The notes under the pieces: generated by a model | Told to the model about the DNA's origin: nothing | The model's database searches: none | Seen by the model: the letters and a program-made list of their open reading frames with translations, nothing else | Source of the DNA: Gastranaerophilus sp944325835 | GTDB lineage: Bacteria; Cyanobacteriota; Vampirovibrionia; Gastranaerophilales; Gastranaerophilaceae | NCBI GenBank assembly: GCA_963931575.1 | Contig: OZ007029.1 | Span: forward strand, 1,798,001 to 1,862,000 | Direction: 5' to 3' | Length of the DNA: 64,000 nt | Shown here: piece by piece, positions 8,320 through 16,805 of the stretch | How the letters are laid out: each line of letters starts with the position of its first letter | How positions within the stretch are numbered: the first letter of the stretch is position 1 | Position numbers and translations under genes: made by a program

Positions 8320-8398
8320 GGGCATGTGGTGGAATGGTAGACACGCTAGTCTTAGGAACTAGTGCTAACGCGTGGGAGTTCGAGTCTCTTCATGCCCA
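8320..8398 (+). tRNA. tRNA-Leu (anticodon UAG)
   Basis: The acceptor arms GGGCATG and CATGCCC pair fully and are followed by a discriminator A. The anticodon stem CTAGT/ACTAG encloses the loop CTTAGGA, giving anticodon TAG (UAG) with the 3' flanking purine. A D-arm with GGTAGACAC, a short variable arm and a T-loop TTCGAGT are present. The CCA end is not encoded. A terminator follows within a few bases. Confidence 0.93.
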
Positions 8399-8400
8399 TT

Positions 8401-8433
8401 AAAAAAAGATAGGTATAAAACCTATCTTTTTTT
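8401..8433. terminator. Bidirectional terminator between tRNA-Leu and GT9 gene
   Basis: AAAAAAAGATAGG and CCTATCTTTTTTT form a perfect 13-base inverted repeat with a 7-base loop, ending in T runs on both strands. It serves the tRNA and the convergent glycosyltransferase gene. Confidence 0.9.
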
Positions 8434-8466
8434 AGCTTTCAAAAAACTTTTTTAATACAATTATTA

Positions 8467-9468
8467 TTATAAAACTAACAATTTTTCAGCTTTTTCCGGC
8501 AAATTTATAGTCTTTTCAACAATTTCTGCTACATCTATTTCTTTACTTTCTTTATTTAAGAAAAGAGCATTATTATTCAAATCTTTTGGTCCCCACTTTT
8601 TATACAAACGGCTGAAAAATATTGCCGTTGTTGGTACCTTTCTTGCTAACGCAAGATGCATACAAGATGTATCAACACTTATAAACTTACAACATTTATC
8701 AATTAATGCTGCAGATTCTGTAAAAGAGGTTCTACCTGTATAATCATAGTATTCAAGATTTTTATATTTTTGCAACCCCTGAATAAGTTCTGATATATCT
8801 TTTCCACCCACAATTACAATCTTATAGTCAGTTGTATTATTAATAAGTGAAATAACTTCTGCAATATCTTTAATATCCATTGATTTTTTCAACGCATGGC
8901 AAGCTGGACAAAATCCTATTAACTTCTTATTGTTTAGACCATTTTTTTTTAATAAATCAACAACTTTTTGTTCATCATCAGCTGAAAATGAAAAATATGT
9001 ATCCATATTTTCCTGATAAATTCCAAGAGGTTTAAGAACCCTGTTAAAATGTTCAGAAACATGGATTTGATCATTTCTTTCTTCCTTTAAGTATGGAATA
9101 ATATCCGTTAGAAATAATTCTCTAAGTTCCCGGCCTCTTCCAATTCTTCTTTTAGCACCTGTTAAAAATGCGCACAGCGCGCTGCGAAAAGAGTTATCAA
9201 GAACCAGTACTATATCAAACTTTCCTCTCAAAGACAAACCGAATTTTAAAGTATCAATATTTTTATTATAATTCTTTTTGGATTCATCCAGATAGTATAC
9301 ATTATCTATTTCCGGTATTCCTTTAATTGCAGGCAATGCTCTGGTTATTGTAATAATAGAAATTATGGAATCATTATAGACTTCCCTAAGACGTCTAAAA
9401 ATTCCGGTAGTATTAATAACATCACCTAACGGCCCCAATATCATAACAGCAATTCTTTTTTTAGACAT
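8467..9468 (-). CDS. Glycosyltransferase family 9 (heptosyltransferase-like)
   Basis: Transfers a sugar, classically ADP-heptose, to lipopolysaccharide core on the cytoplasmic side. The N-terminus MSKKRIAVMILGPLGDVINT is the GT9 nucleotide-sugar loop, and the second half contains IGFCPACHALKK and the SVDTSCMHLALA motif (about residues 265-276) typical of the donor site. Length 333 is usual. AGGAG precedes the ATG. It stands alone, with a terminator downstream and the repeat-rich putative origin upstream. The true sugar donor is not known. Confidence 0.85.
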   Translation of the reverse strand: MSKKRIAVMILGPLGDVINTTGIFRRLREVYNDSIISIITITRALPAIKGIPEIDNVYYLDESKKNYNKNIDTLKFGLSLRGKFDIVLVLDNSFRSALCAFLTGAKRRIGRGRELRELFLTDIIPYLKEERNDQIHVSEHFNRVLKPLGIYQENMDTYFSFSADDEQKVVDLLKKNGLNNKKLIGFCPACHALKKSMDIKDIAEVISLINNTTDYKIVIVGGKDISELIQGLQKYKNLEYYDYTGRTSFTESAALIDKCCKFISVDTSCMHLALARKVPTTAIFFSRLYKKWGPKDLNNNALFLNKESKEIDVAEIVEKTINLPEKAEKLLVL

Positions 9469-9552
9469 ATTTATTTACTCCTAAATAAATAATGATAATA
9501 ACTTTTTTATTATACATTAAAAAATATTAGTATACCAATTAAACTATTAAAT

Positions 9553-9737
9553 TGTAGAAAACTTTTGAAATGACTGTAGAAAAGTTGGTTGTTTTCTACA
9601 ATTGTTTATACTTTTCTACAACTATCGCTATGACTATAATATATTTTAAAAAGTTTTCTAATCATAGTTATAAAATTTTCTACAAAAATTTTACAATGAA
9701 AACTATTGACAATAACAGCTTTCAGAAGTTTTCTACA
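9553..9737. other. Putative replication origin: cluster of DnaA-box-like 9-mers
   Basis: Six exact copies of TTTTCTACA occur in 185 very AT-rich bases: reversed at 9553-9561 and 9575-9583, forward at 9592-9600, 9612-9620, 9676-9684 and 9729-9737, plus a degenerate copy at 9654-9662. The cyanobacterial DnaA box is TTTTCCACA, one base different. A second motif, TATGACTAT, recurs near 9630 and 9755. The 374-base gap at 9469-9842 has no credible gene. dnaN starts 1.7 kb away and recF lies on the other side. dnaA itself is not in the window. Other protein-binding repeats remain possible. Confidence 0.55.
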
Positions 9738-9842
9738 AATATTTTGAGCTTACTATGACTATTAATTTTATATATTCTAATTAATTTATTTCTATAGTAA
9801 ATAATAGACAGCCAAGAGACAATTATTAGGCAGAGTTTCTTT

Positions 9843-11270
9843 TTAAATCTTGTTTATAATTTCATCAGTAATTTTAAATTCATTAACCATGTTGGCAAGC
9901 TCAGGTGAAGGGATATTTTTATTTGGAATATTTAGTTGAATATCTGTTGGTATAAAACGGGCATAATCCATATGATAAACTTTTCCGTCTGTATCTATAA
10001 GCCGGAATGCTAAAGCTTTATGAAATCTCCCTAAAGTTTTTAAATCATTGATAACAAGCGGAGTTGTTTCAGAATGATTTTGCATAGGTGCTTTTATACC
10101 AAATTCACTCATAAATTTTTTCATACGTCCTGAGGAATTTAACATTGTATCAATGACAGTCAAATGTTTTGTTAAAGCATTAATTTTATTATCTAAATCA
10201 TTTTGAGTTTTTACATATTTTCGTTCGCCGTTCAAATCTCTTGACATTAAATCGGTCGTTTTATTTAAGACATCTTCCATAAGTTCTATATAAGCTTCGT
10301 GGTTAAAATATTTTGCATTTTTTGCATTTGGTCCGAAGCTTCTTGCTAATATTTTAAATTTTGGATTTTCTAAAAGCGGGCTAAAAGTAAACAGAGTATT
10401 TGCCATATTATCTGTAAATCTGTTTCTTAATCTTTGCGCTTTTTCAACATCTCCTGCTTTTCGCGCTCTCACAGATGCAATATATGAGGCGTTAAATGTA
10501 TTGAACGAAATATTAAATGCCATTAATTTGTCCATATTTTCAGGTTGTGAAAAATATTGTGCATATTTTTCAGCTCTTTCCTGTAATCTTTTGTTATTTA
10601 CATTCCATCCGGATGAGTCAAATACTGTTTTTCTGCCGGTTGAGTTATATAATTCTGTTGCAAGGTCGGTAAAATCATAGATTTTTCCCTTTTTGTCTTT
10701 TATTGCAAGATCCATACAATCAGAATCATAGAAAAGTTCTGTTGTTCTGTATATAGGATCATCTTTGACTATAGGCAGTTTTTCGCCATATATATCAAGT
10801 CCGTAAAGCCTTTCTCTCAGAGTTTTAAACCCTCTAGTTATTGTTGTAAAATCTTCCCAGGACATTTCTCTTTTTTGAGGTTTAGCATCGGCATAGCAAT
10901 ATCCGCACATATTCTTGCAACCCCTTTTAACCGCGATAACATGCAGGTTTTCACTCGTATATTGTATATCTTTAATTGACATATTTTTGAAAGCTTTTAT
11001 GCCGTATTGAATACCCTCAAGATTTTGCATATTATATTTTCTAATAATAAAGTTTTCTGTGCCTTCATTTTGAAGGACAAAATTATATAAACCTTTCGCA
11101 TACTTTTTGGCTTCTGAATACTTTTTTAAATCCCTGATAAACTTTATCGGATTAGCACCAAAATTTATTTGTTCAGCTGCGTCTGATGAATATTGTCTTA
11201 TAGGAATAGTATTCAATTTTGTATGATTGATATTATAATGATAATTATTTCTTACCGGTGAAATTCTCAT
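9843..11270 (-). CDS. Radical SAM protein of unknown role
   Basis: Contains the [4Fe-4S]-binding CxxxCxxC motif as CKNMCGYC near residue 115, followed by a long region that has no motif I can name. The N-terminal 50 residues (RISPVRNNY ... INFGANP) look like the short leader found on several lineage-specific proteins here and are probably not catalytic. No SPASM cysteine cluster is evident. I use the ATG at 11270; a TTG three codons earlier is possible and no strong ribosome binding site distinguishes them. It is isolated between the putative origin and dnaN, so its pathway cannot be inferred. Confidence 0.75.
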   Translation of the reverse strand: MRISPVRNNYHYNINHTKLNTIPIRQYSSDAAEQINFGANPIKFIRDLKKYSEAKKYAKGLYNFVLQNEGTENFIIRKYNMQNLEGIQYGIKAFKNMSIKDIQYTSENLHVIAVKRGCKNMCGYCYADAKPQKREMSWEDFTTITRGFKTLRERLYGLDIYGEKLPIVKDDPIYRTTELFYDSDCMDLAIKDKKGKIYDFTDLATELYNSTGRKTVFDSSGWNVNNKRLQERAEKYAQYFSQPENMDKLMAFNISFNTFNASYIASVRARKAGDVEKAQRLRNRFTDNMANTLFTFSPLLENPKFKILARSFGPNAKNAKYFNHEAYIELMEDVLNKTTDLMSRDLNGERKYVKTQNDLDNKINALTKHLTVIDTMLNSSGRMKKFMSEFGIKAPMQNHSETTPLVINDLKTLGRFHKALAFRLIDTDGKVYHMDYARFIPTDIQLNIPNKNIPSPELANMVNEFKITDEIINKI

Positions 11271-11351
11271 ATTCAGCAAAAAACCGTAAAAAATTTTTTT
11301 GCCGGATACTTAAAGAAATATTGCGCTTTCTTAATAATATCAATACTTTTC

Positions 11352-11381
11352 TTGTAATTTGCATATAGTTTGTAATATAAT
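11352..11381 (+). promoter_or_regulatory. Probable dnaN promoter
   Basis: TTGTAA at 11352-11357 and a consensus TATAAT at 11376-11381 are 18 bases apart, 28 bases before the dnaN ATG. AAGGAG follows at 11396-11401. Confidence 0.5.
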
Positions 11382-11409
11382 TTAATCAGGAATATAAGGA
11401 GTCAGAGGT

Positions 11410-12525
11410 ATGAAGTTTGTTATTAAAAAAGAAGATTTATATAACGGTATTAAAATAGTAGAAAGAGCAACCAGCGTCAAAGCTATTCAACCTGTTCTTT
11501 TGAATATTTACATTGAAACCGTCGGGTCAAATTCTATTAAATTAGTTGCAACTGATTTAGATATGACAGTAGTTACAACAGTTGATGCACAGGTTGAAGA
11601 AGAAGGCAAAATAACACTTCCTTCCAAAACTCTTAACGAAATAGTTTCAAAATTAAATGACAACCTCGTTACCTTTGAAATGAAAAACGGCGAAACTTCC
11701 GTTAACATTACCTGCAAAAAAACCAAATTTGATATTATCGGGATTTCTGCAGATGAGTTCCCGAAAGAATGTTCAAACGTAGAAGTTGATGAAGCTAATT
11801 GTTTTGAAATCCCTGTGAAAGTTTTGACAAAAGCTGTAAGACAGGCAGGCTTTGCAGCTGCTGCTTATGAAAACAGCAACCTTTTATCAGGTATTGTATT
11901 CAGTCTTTCCGAAAACCTTCTGGAAGTTGCGTCCACTGACGGCAACAGACTTGCAAGAGTCAGAGAACATATTGAAAACGATAAAACAAGCTTACTCATT
12001 ATTCCGGCAAGAACTATTAATGAATTTGCAAAAATGTGCTCTTTTATTGATGAAGATAATATTAATATTTACGCTGAAACAAACAGAATTGTTTTCAAAT
12101 CAGAAAGAACAACAACAATCTCAAGACTTTTAGAAGGCCAATTCCCTCAATATAACAAACTTATTCCTAATGAAAGCCCGAAAGAAGCTATTGTTAATGT
12201 TTCGCAAATGATTTCGGCACTCGACCGTGTTTCTGTCATGGTTAACGAAAAAACAAGTATCGCTAAATTTGAATTCAACGAAAATAACCTGACACTTAGC
12301 GCTGATACTCCGGATTCCGGTAAATCAGAAGAAAATATTGATATTGACTACACTTCTGAACCGCTTACAATTGCTTTCAACTACAAATATATGCTTGAAG
12401 CTTTGAAAAATATTGATAGTGATGAAGTTAAAATCGGCTTGAATACAAGCCTTTCAGCAACAGTATTAAGACCGAACAGCGATGAAGATTTTGTTTGTCT
12501 GGTAATGCCTGTACAAATAAGATAA
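11410..12525 (+). CDS. dnaN: DNA polymerase III beta sliding clamp
   Basis: Ring-forming processivity factor for the replicative polymerase. The start MKFVIKKEDLYNGIKIVERA, the GIVFSLSENLLEVASTDGNRLA segment in the middle domain and the C-terminal end in VMPVQIR are characteristic, and 371 residues covers the three clamp domains. An AAGGAG lies upstream. Position near recF and a DnaA-box-like cluster supports an origin-proximal location. The two genes after it (12583, 12968) follow on the same strand. Confidence 0.96.
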   Translation: MKFVIKKEDLYNGIKIVERATSVKAIQPVLLNIYIETVGSNSIKLVATDLDMTVVTTVDAQVEEEGKITLPSKTLNEIVSKLNDNLVTFEMKNGETSVNITCKKTKFDIIGISADEFPKECSNVEVDEANCFEIPVKVLTKAVRQAGFAAAAYENSNLLSGIVFSLSENLLEVASTDGNRLARVREHIENDKTSLLIIPARTINEFAKMCSFIDEDNINIYAETNRIVFKSERTTTISRLLEGQFPQYNKLIPNESPKEAIVNVSQMISALDRVSVMVNEKTSIAKFEFNENNLTLSADTPDSGKSEENIDIDYTSEPLTIAFNYKYMLEALKNIDSDEVKIGLNTSLSATVLRPNSDEDFVCLVMPVQIR

Positions 12526-12582
12526 GTTGAATCGGCAGACTACAAATTGCGTGCTATCATGTTGTAAAAGTGAAAGGTTAGT

Positions 12583-12975
12583 ATGACTAAAGCAACGGAT
12601 TATTTTATGAACGGTTACTCTTGCGCTGAAAGTGTCCTGCAGGTTGCAATTGATAAAGGTTTGTGCCCTGCTGAATTGCTGCCGTGTGCTACGGCTTTTT
12701 CAGGTGGAATGGGAAGCGGCTGCGTGTGCGGTGCGCTCGCTGCTTTACAAATTATTGCCGGCTGGAATTTTGGCAGAAATAATTCTAAAGGTAATGAAGT
12801 TATAGCAAGAGCGAAAGCAAAGGAACTTGTTGAAGAATTCAAAGCCCGTAATCAGTTTACCTGCTGTAAAATTTTATCACGTGGACTTGAGGGACTGGAG
12901 CGCAAAAAACATTGCTGTAAAATGGTTTCTGACGCAGAAGAAATGTTAGAACTTCTGGCAGGTGTCCATGTTTAA
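12583..12975 (+). CDS. C_GCAxxG_C_C family redox-like protein
   Basis: A small cysteine-rich protein of the family named for its spaced Cys/Gly motif. Visible conserved parts are NGYSCAES near residues 10-17, GGMGSGCVCGAL near 45-56, FTCCKIL near 90 and KKHCCKMV near 107. The family is thought to bind metal or take part in redox chemistry, but the function is not established. It overlaps crcB by eight bases, implying coupled translation, and crcB in turn overlaps the endonuclease IV-like gene. Confidence 0.8.
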   Translation: MTKATDYFMNGYSCAESVLQVAIDKGLCPAELLPCATAFSGGMGSGCVCGALAALQIIAGWNFGRNNSKGNEVIARAKAKELVEEFKARNQFTCCKILSRGLEGLERKKHCCKMVSDAEEMLELLAGVHV

Positions 12976-13318
12976 CGTAATAGCGGTATTTTTAGGCGGC
13001 GGACTGGGTTCTGTTTTGAGATACTTAACGAACCTTGTTTGTCCGTTTCCGACTGTAGTCGTAAATATTGTCGGAAGCTTTATAATCGGATTTTTCTACA
13101 TATTTTTTATGGATAAAGCAGATATTTCCTCATCTTTAAAACTTGCGATTACTGTGGGAATTTGCGGAGGTTTGACAACATTCAGTACTTTTTCTCTTGA
13201 GCTTTTTAAAATGATTGAAAAAGGCGGATATGTTCAATCTTTGGGTTATATTATTTTAAGTGTTTTAATCTGTTTATTATCAACAGGAATAGGAGCTTAC
13301 CTTGCCAAGAATATTTGA
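12968..13318 (+). CDS. crcB: Fluoride ion channel FluC/CrcB
   Basis: Small dual-topology membrane channel that exports fluoride. Four hydrophobic helices fit 116 residues. Motifs GGGLGSVLRYL, NIVGSFIIGF and GICGGLTTFSTFS (the phenylalanine and polar track) are conserved in the family. The ATG at 12968 overlaps the upstream stop (ATGTTTAA); a GTG two codons earlier is possible. Only one crcB gene is present, so a homodimer is expected. I saw no clear fluoride riboswitch before the operon. Confidence 0.9.
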   Translation: MFNVIAVFLGGGLGSVLRYLTNLVCPFPTVVVNIVGSFIIGFFYIFFMDKADISSSLKLAITVGICGGLTTFSTFSLELFKMIEKGGYVQSLGYIILSVLICLLSTGIGAYLAKNI

Positions 13319-14147
13319 GTTTGATAAATTGAATTTTTTGACAGCCGGCATGCCAAGGGCTACAAAAGGCAGTTATAAAGAAGCTTTTGATATTATAAAA
13401 TCAATGGAACTCGACGGGATGGAAATAGAGTTTGTCCACGGGGTTAAAATGAGTGACGCCACACGTGCGCTTGTAAAAGAAATTCGTGAGAATGAAAACT
13501 TTATCCTTACAGCGCATTGCCCGTTTTACATAAACCTTAACGCTCAGGAGGAAGAAAAAGTTCTGGCAAGTGTGAACAGAGTTATAGAAACGGCAAGGGC
13601 TGCGCAGGATGTCGGCGCGTTCAGCATAACATATCACGCAGCATATTATATGGGCGGCGATAAGGAAACTGTTTACGCACAGGTAAAAAAATGCAATGAT
13701 TTAATTAATACAGCGCTTGCAAATGAAGGGATAGAAGTCTGGGTTCGGCCTGAAACCACCGGAAAAGCAACCCAGTGGGGAGATTTGGACGAAGTTATCA
13801 GGCTTTCAAAAGAGTTTGATATGGTGCTTCCGTGCATAGATTTTTCGCACCTTCATGCCAGAAGCGTCGGCGAATTTAATACTTATGATGAATTTTCAAT
13901 GATATTTGAAAAAATAGGCAATGAACTTGGGGAAAAAGCATTGAAAGCTTTTCACGGACACCTTGCAGGTATTCAATATACAGCCAAAGGCGAACGCTGC
14001 CATTTGAACCTTGATGAATCAGATATGAATTATAAAGATTTGTTGAGAGCCTTCAAAGCCTTTGACGTACGCGGTGCCCTGACCTGCGAAAGCCCGAATA
14101 TTGAAATAGATACCAAAATTTTGAAAGAATATTTTTATAGTTTATAA
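13302..14147 (+). CDS. Endonuclease IV-like TIM-barrel protein
   Basis: Looks like AP endonuclease family 2, which cuts DNA at abasic sites, or a related sugar isomerase of the same fold. Metal-ligand motifs are visible in order: AHCPFYINL, TYHAAYYMGG, PETTGK, CIDFSHLHAR, FHGHLAGI and CESPNIEIDT. Length 281 is normal for endonuclease IV, and PETTGK plus DFSHLHAR favour that reading over an isomerase. It begins with TTG at 13302, preceded by AGGAG with six bases spacing, and overlaps crcB by 17 bases. Confidence 0.8.
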   Translation: MPRIFEFDKLNFLTAGMPRATKGSYKEAFDIIKSMELDGMEIEFVHGVKMSDATRALVKEIRENENFILTAHCPFYINLNAQEEEKVLASVNRVIETARAAQDVGAFSITYHAAYYMGGDKETVYAQVKKCNDLINTALANEGIEVWVRPETTGKATQWGDLDEVIRLSKEFDMVLPCIDFSHLHARSVGEFNTYDEFSMIFEKIGNELGEKALKAFHGHLAGIQYTAKGERCHLNLDESDMNYKDLLRAFKAFDVRGALTCESPNIEIDTKILKEYFYSL

Positions 14148-14148
14148 A

Positions 14149-14344
14149 TAAAGCAGTTCTCCGCCACTTCCGCCCCGCTGAACCGCGGGTCGCGCGTTTC
14201 CCTCTCGAAAAACAGTTCACTGGACTGTTTTTCTCGGCAGAGTGCTGTCTACCTCTCGCGAAACAATTCACTGGATTGTTTCGCTCGGCAGAGTGCCACT
14301 CAAAAGTTTCGTTCACGTTCCTTATCGCGAAACTTTCTCGGACA
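14149..14344. repeat. Composite array of hairpin repeat modules
   Basis: An intergenic element built from modules. Bases 14150-14196 are an exact reverse complement of 43199-43245. Then come two hairpins with different stems but the same loop TCACTGG: stem AAAAACAGT/ACTGTTTTT (14208-14232) and GCGAAACAAT/ATTGTTTCGC (14258-14284). Each is followed by CTCGGCAGAGTG. The last hairpin, AAAGTTTCG/CGAAACTTT, ending CTCGGACA, is also found at the left end of the 43.1 kb copy. No gene is credible here. Confidence 0.75.
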
Positions 14345-14345
14345 A

Positions 14346-14711
14346 TTATCTGGTTTTCTTATTCTTCTTATTATTTAGTTTTGTAAGAGAATTTTTGATA
14401 TAATTTATAGTATCTATATAAAAATCTATTTCGTCATCAGATAGGCTGTAAATAAGCTTTTCTAAATTTTCTCTTTTTGGTCTGTAGTTGTTTTCTGAAT
14501 TAATACCAAATTCTTTTATATCAATTTTTAAGGCGTCTATAATTTTTAGAAAGGAGATTAAAGATGGCAGATTGGTGTAATTTTCTATTTTACAAATCTG
14601 TTTTTCACCGACTCCTATTTTTTCAGCAAGTTCAATTTGTGTTAAACCTGACATTTTTCGGTATTCCCGTATTTTATCAGCTATGAACTTTTTGTCGGTA
14701 AATACACTCAT
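14346..14711 (-). CDS. XRE-family transcriptional regulator
   Basis: HTH_3 domain in about residues 10-68 (KIREYRKMSGLTQIELAEKI), followed by a conserved tail with YSLSDDEIDFYIDTINYI. It is a paralogue of the 39336 regulator, which shares MFTDKEF at the start and YSISDSEIEFYYNVV in the tail. AAGGAG precedes the ATG at 14711. It is divergent from the glycan genes at 14925, and the gap holds TCGGTA/TACCGA inverted repeats, so it may control that operon or itself. The lysine-rich C-terminus is unremarkable. Confidence 0.85.
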   Translation of the reverse strand: MSVFTDKKFIADKIREYRKMSGLTQIELAEKIGVGEKQICKIENYTNLPSLISFLKIIDALKIDIKEFGINSENNYRPKRENLEKLIYSLSDDEIDFYIDTINYIKNSLTKLNNKKNKKTR

Positions 14712-14771
14712 AATTAAGCTCCTTAATTACATATAGACTAGCGTTTAATTTGTTTAACTTTAACCACTTAA

Positions 14772-14798
14772 TCGGTACTTTTTAATTAAATATACCGA
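14772..14798. promoter_or_regulatory. Inverted-repeat operator between XRE and glycan genes
   Basis: TCGGTA at 14772-14777 and TACCGA at 14793-14798 are perfect inverted arms separated by 15 AT-rich bases. A further half site ACCGAAT lies near 14824. The position upstream of the XRE start fits autoregulation. Confidence 0.45.
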
Positions 14799-14924
14799 AT
14801 TAGTTAATAAAAATTTACATTGACACCGAATTTCTTTTAATTTTCCTCTCTGCGTATATAATAAATATTATATTATGTGGTACTTTTTATAAAAAAGTAC
14901 TTAATAGGATAAGGAAAGCTTGGT

Positions 14925-16805
14925 ATGGAAAATTTTGAAATATATTCATTTGATGTATTTGAAACACTGGTAACACGAAGAACTGCGACTCCACGCGGAA
15001 TATTTGTTTTAATGGAAGAGAGTTTAAAACGGGATGAGAAGTTTAGTTTTTTGCCGGAGTACGTTCGGGATAACTTTTATAATTTAAGAATTTCAATAGA
15101 AAAGTTTTTGTATAGGTTTAATAAAAGTAATACGGGTAATTTAGAAATAACCCTGGATGATATTTATTCACAGTTTGCACTTAATTACGGAATAACTGAT
15201 GAGGGTGCCGGACTTTTAAAAGAATTGGAAATTGAAACAGAGTATGATAATGCGCTGCCTATTAGTGAAAATATTGATTTGATAAAGGATTTATTGAATA
15301 GGGGTAAAAAAGTTATTTTAATTTCTGATATGTATCTATCAGGAGAAGTTATAAGAAAAATTCTTGCTAAGTTTGATATAGTATTCAAATATTTGAAAAT
15401 ATTTTCTTCTACAGATGTTAAAAGAAGGAAAAGTACATCAGAGATTTATAAATATCTTAAGAAAGAAGAAAATATAAGTGATTATAAAAAATGGCTGCAT
15501 ACAGGAGATAATGTTAAATCAGATATAGAACAGGCACAAAAACTGGGAATACAGACAAAGTTATTTGAATATCCGCAGTTGGAGCCTTACGAAAAGAAAC
15601 TTATAGAAAAATATGAGAATGATAAATATATTCAACTTTCTATCGGCAGTTCGCGCAATGCCAGAATTTTAAACAAAAGTTTGGAATATAAATTAGGTTG
15701 TTCACTGTCTGCCCCTGTTATTATGCCGTATTTGTTATGGCTGTTTAAATCGTGTCTGAAACAGGGAATAAAAAGATTATATTTTATTGCCCGTGACGGA
15801 TATTTACTGAAAGAGGCTTTTGACTTAATAGTAAAAAAATATGATGCTGATATAGAAACACATTATGTTTACGGTTCCAGAATAGTTTGGCAGATGCCTT
15901 CTTTAACTTTTACGTTCAACAGAAACATTGAATCAATAATATGGCAATATGGATTTAATATTGACAATATGAGCAAAATTCTTGATATTGATAAAGATAC
16001 ATTGCTCAAATATATTCCGGAATCTTTCAGAAACAGAATCCTTAACTTTAAGGATAGAACCAGGGTTGCAAAATTGCTTTGCAGTAATAAAGACTTTGTA
16101 AGTTATGTTAAAAATAAAAATCGCGCTGCAGGTGAAAGGGCTTTAGGCTATTTAAAACAAGAAATAGATGTGAGCGATGATAACTTTGCATTTGTGGATT
16201 TAGGCGGTTCCGGAATTACACAGAGCTGCGTTGCTTCAATAATGTCAAATTTTTATAATAAAAATATCAAGTCTTTTTACTTTAGAAACGGGTTTAATAA
16301 GAAAGATTTGGCAGGTTTAGAAAGCCGGTATTTTTTGTTTAAACTGGAACCTTGCGCATTTATTGAAGTGCTTTACAGAGCTCCTCACGGTCAAACAAAA
16401 GATTACATTTATGATACGGAAATTAAAAAATTTAAACCTGTTTTGGAAGAAAGCAGCTGTAATAAGATAAGTTATAATGAGTTTTTATCGGGTGTAAATG
16501 AATTTACAAAGAATTACCTTGAATTGTGGGATGGTTCTCTAAGTAATAATCTTACTTATTTGTATATGGATTATCTGGAAAATGATATAGATATAGAAAC
16601 ATTAGATTTTCTTGGGGATATAAAATTTTCATTTATAGGAAGCGAAACTTCCGCGATAGCACCGCGGGTAGGTCTTTTAAAAGCAGTTGCTTATTTATTT
16701 GGTGCTGAATTAAATACTTGTATTTACAAATGGTCTTATCAAAGATCCGGAAAGCTGGTAAGGTTGTTATTACGTTTTAGAAAAAAGTTGTGGAGAAAGG
16801 TTTAA
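14925..16805 (+). CDS. HAD-superfamily hydrolase with C-terminal glycan-biosynthesis domain
   Basis: The N-terminal 220 residues form a HAD phosphatase-like domain: motif I SFDVFETLVTRR (residues 8-19, with Glu in place of the usual second Asp), motif II LISDMYLS near 129-136, motif III Lys in the KRRKS segment, and motif IV HTGDNVKSDI near 201-210. The remaining 400 residues contain YFIARDGYLLKEAF and AFVDLGGSGITQS, seen in multidomain proteins from polysaccharide loci. Its stop overlaps the start of the next gene (TAATG), so they are translated together. Likely surface-glycan or phosphosugar work; the exact substrate is unknown. Confidence 0.7.
   Translation: MENFEIYSFDVFETLVTRRTATPRGIFVLMEESLKRDEKFSFLPEYVRDNFYNLRISIEKFLYRFNKSNTGNLEITLDDIYSQFALNYGITDEGAGLLKELEIETEYDNALPISENIDLIKDLLNRGKKVILISDMYLSGEVIRKILAKFDIVFKYLKIFSSTDVKRRKSTSEIYKYLKKEENISDYKKWLHTGDNVKSDIEQAQKLGIQTKLFEYPQLEPYEKKLIEKYENDKYIQLSIGSSRNARILNKSLEYKLGCSLSAPVIMPYLLWLFKSCLKQGIKRLYFIARDGYLLKEAFDLIVKKYDADIETHYVYGSRIVWQMPSLTFTFNRNIESIIWQYGFNIDNMSKILDIDKDTLLKYIPESFRNRILNFKDRTRVAKLLCSNKDFVSYVKNKNRAAGERALGYLKQEIDVSDDNFAFVDLGGSGITQSCVASIMSNFYNKNIKSFYFRNGFNKKDLAGLESRYFLFKLEPCAFIEVLYRAPHGQTKDYIYDTEIKKFKPVLEESSCNKISYNEFLSGVNEFTKNYLELWDGSLSNNLTYLYMDYLENDIDIETLDFLGDIKFSFIGSETSAIAPRVGLLKAVAYLFGAELNTCIYKWSYQRSGKLVRLLLRFRKKLWRKV

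Noticed and set aside
8087..8344. Minus-strand open frame over the repeat and tRNA-Leu
   Set aside because: It covers the tRNA gene and hairpin repeats and shows no protein motif or start signal.
9553..9737. CRISPR array
   Set aside because: The repeated unit is nine bases, occurs on both strands and spacing is irregular, so it does not fit an array. No cas gene is present anywhere in the window.
12526..12582. Fluoride riboswitch before the crcB operon
   Set aside because: The 57-base gap lacks the conserved GG-GAUGG and pseudoknot elements as far as I can see.
14053..14316. Minus-strand open frame with repeated SAEKNSPVNCF-type units
   Set aside because: The repeats in the protein come from the tandem DNA hairpin modules; there is no ribosome binding site and it overlaps the endonuclease IV-like gene.
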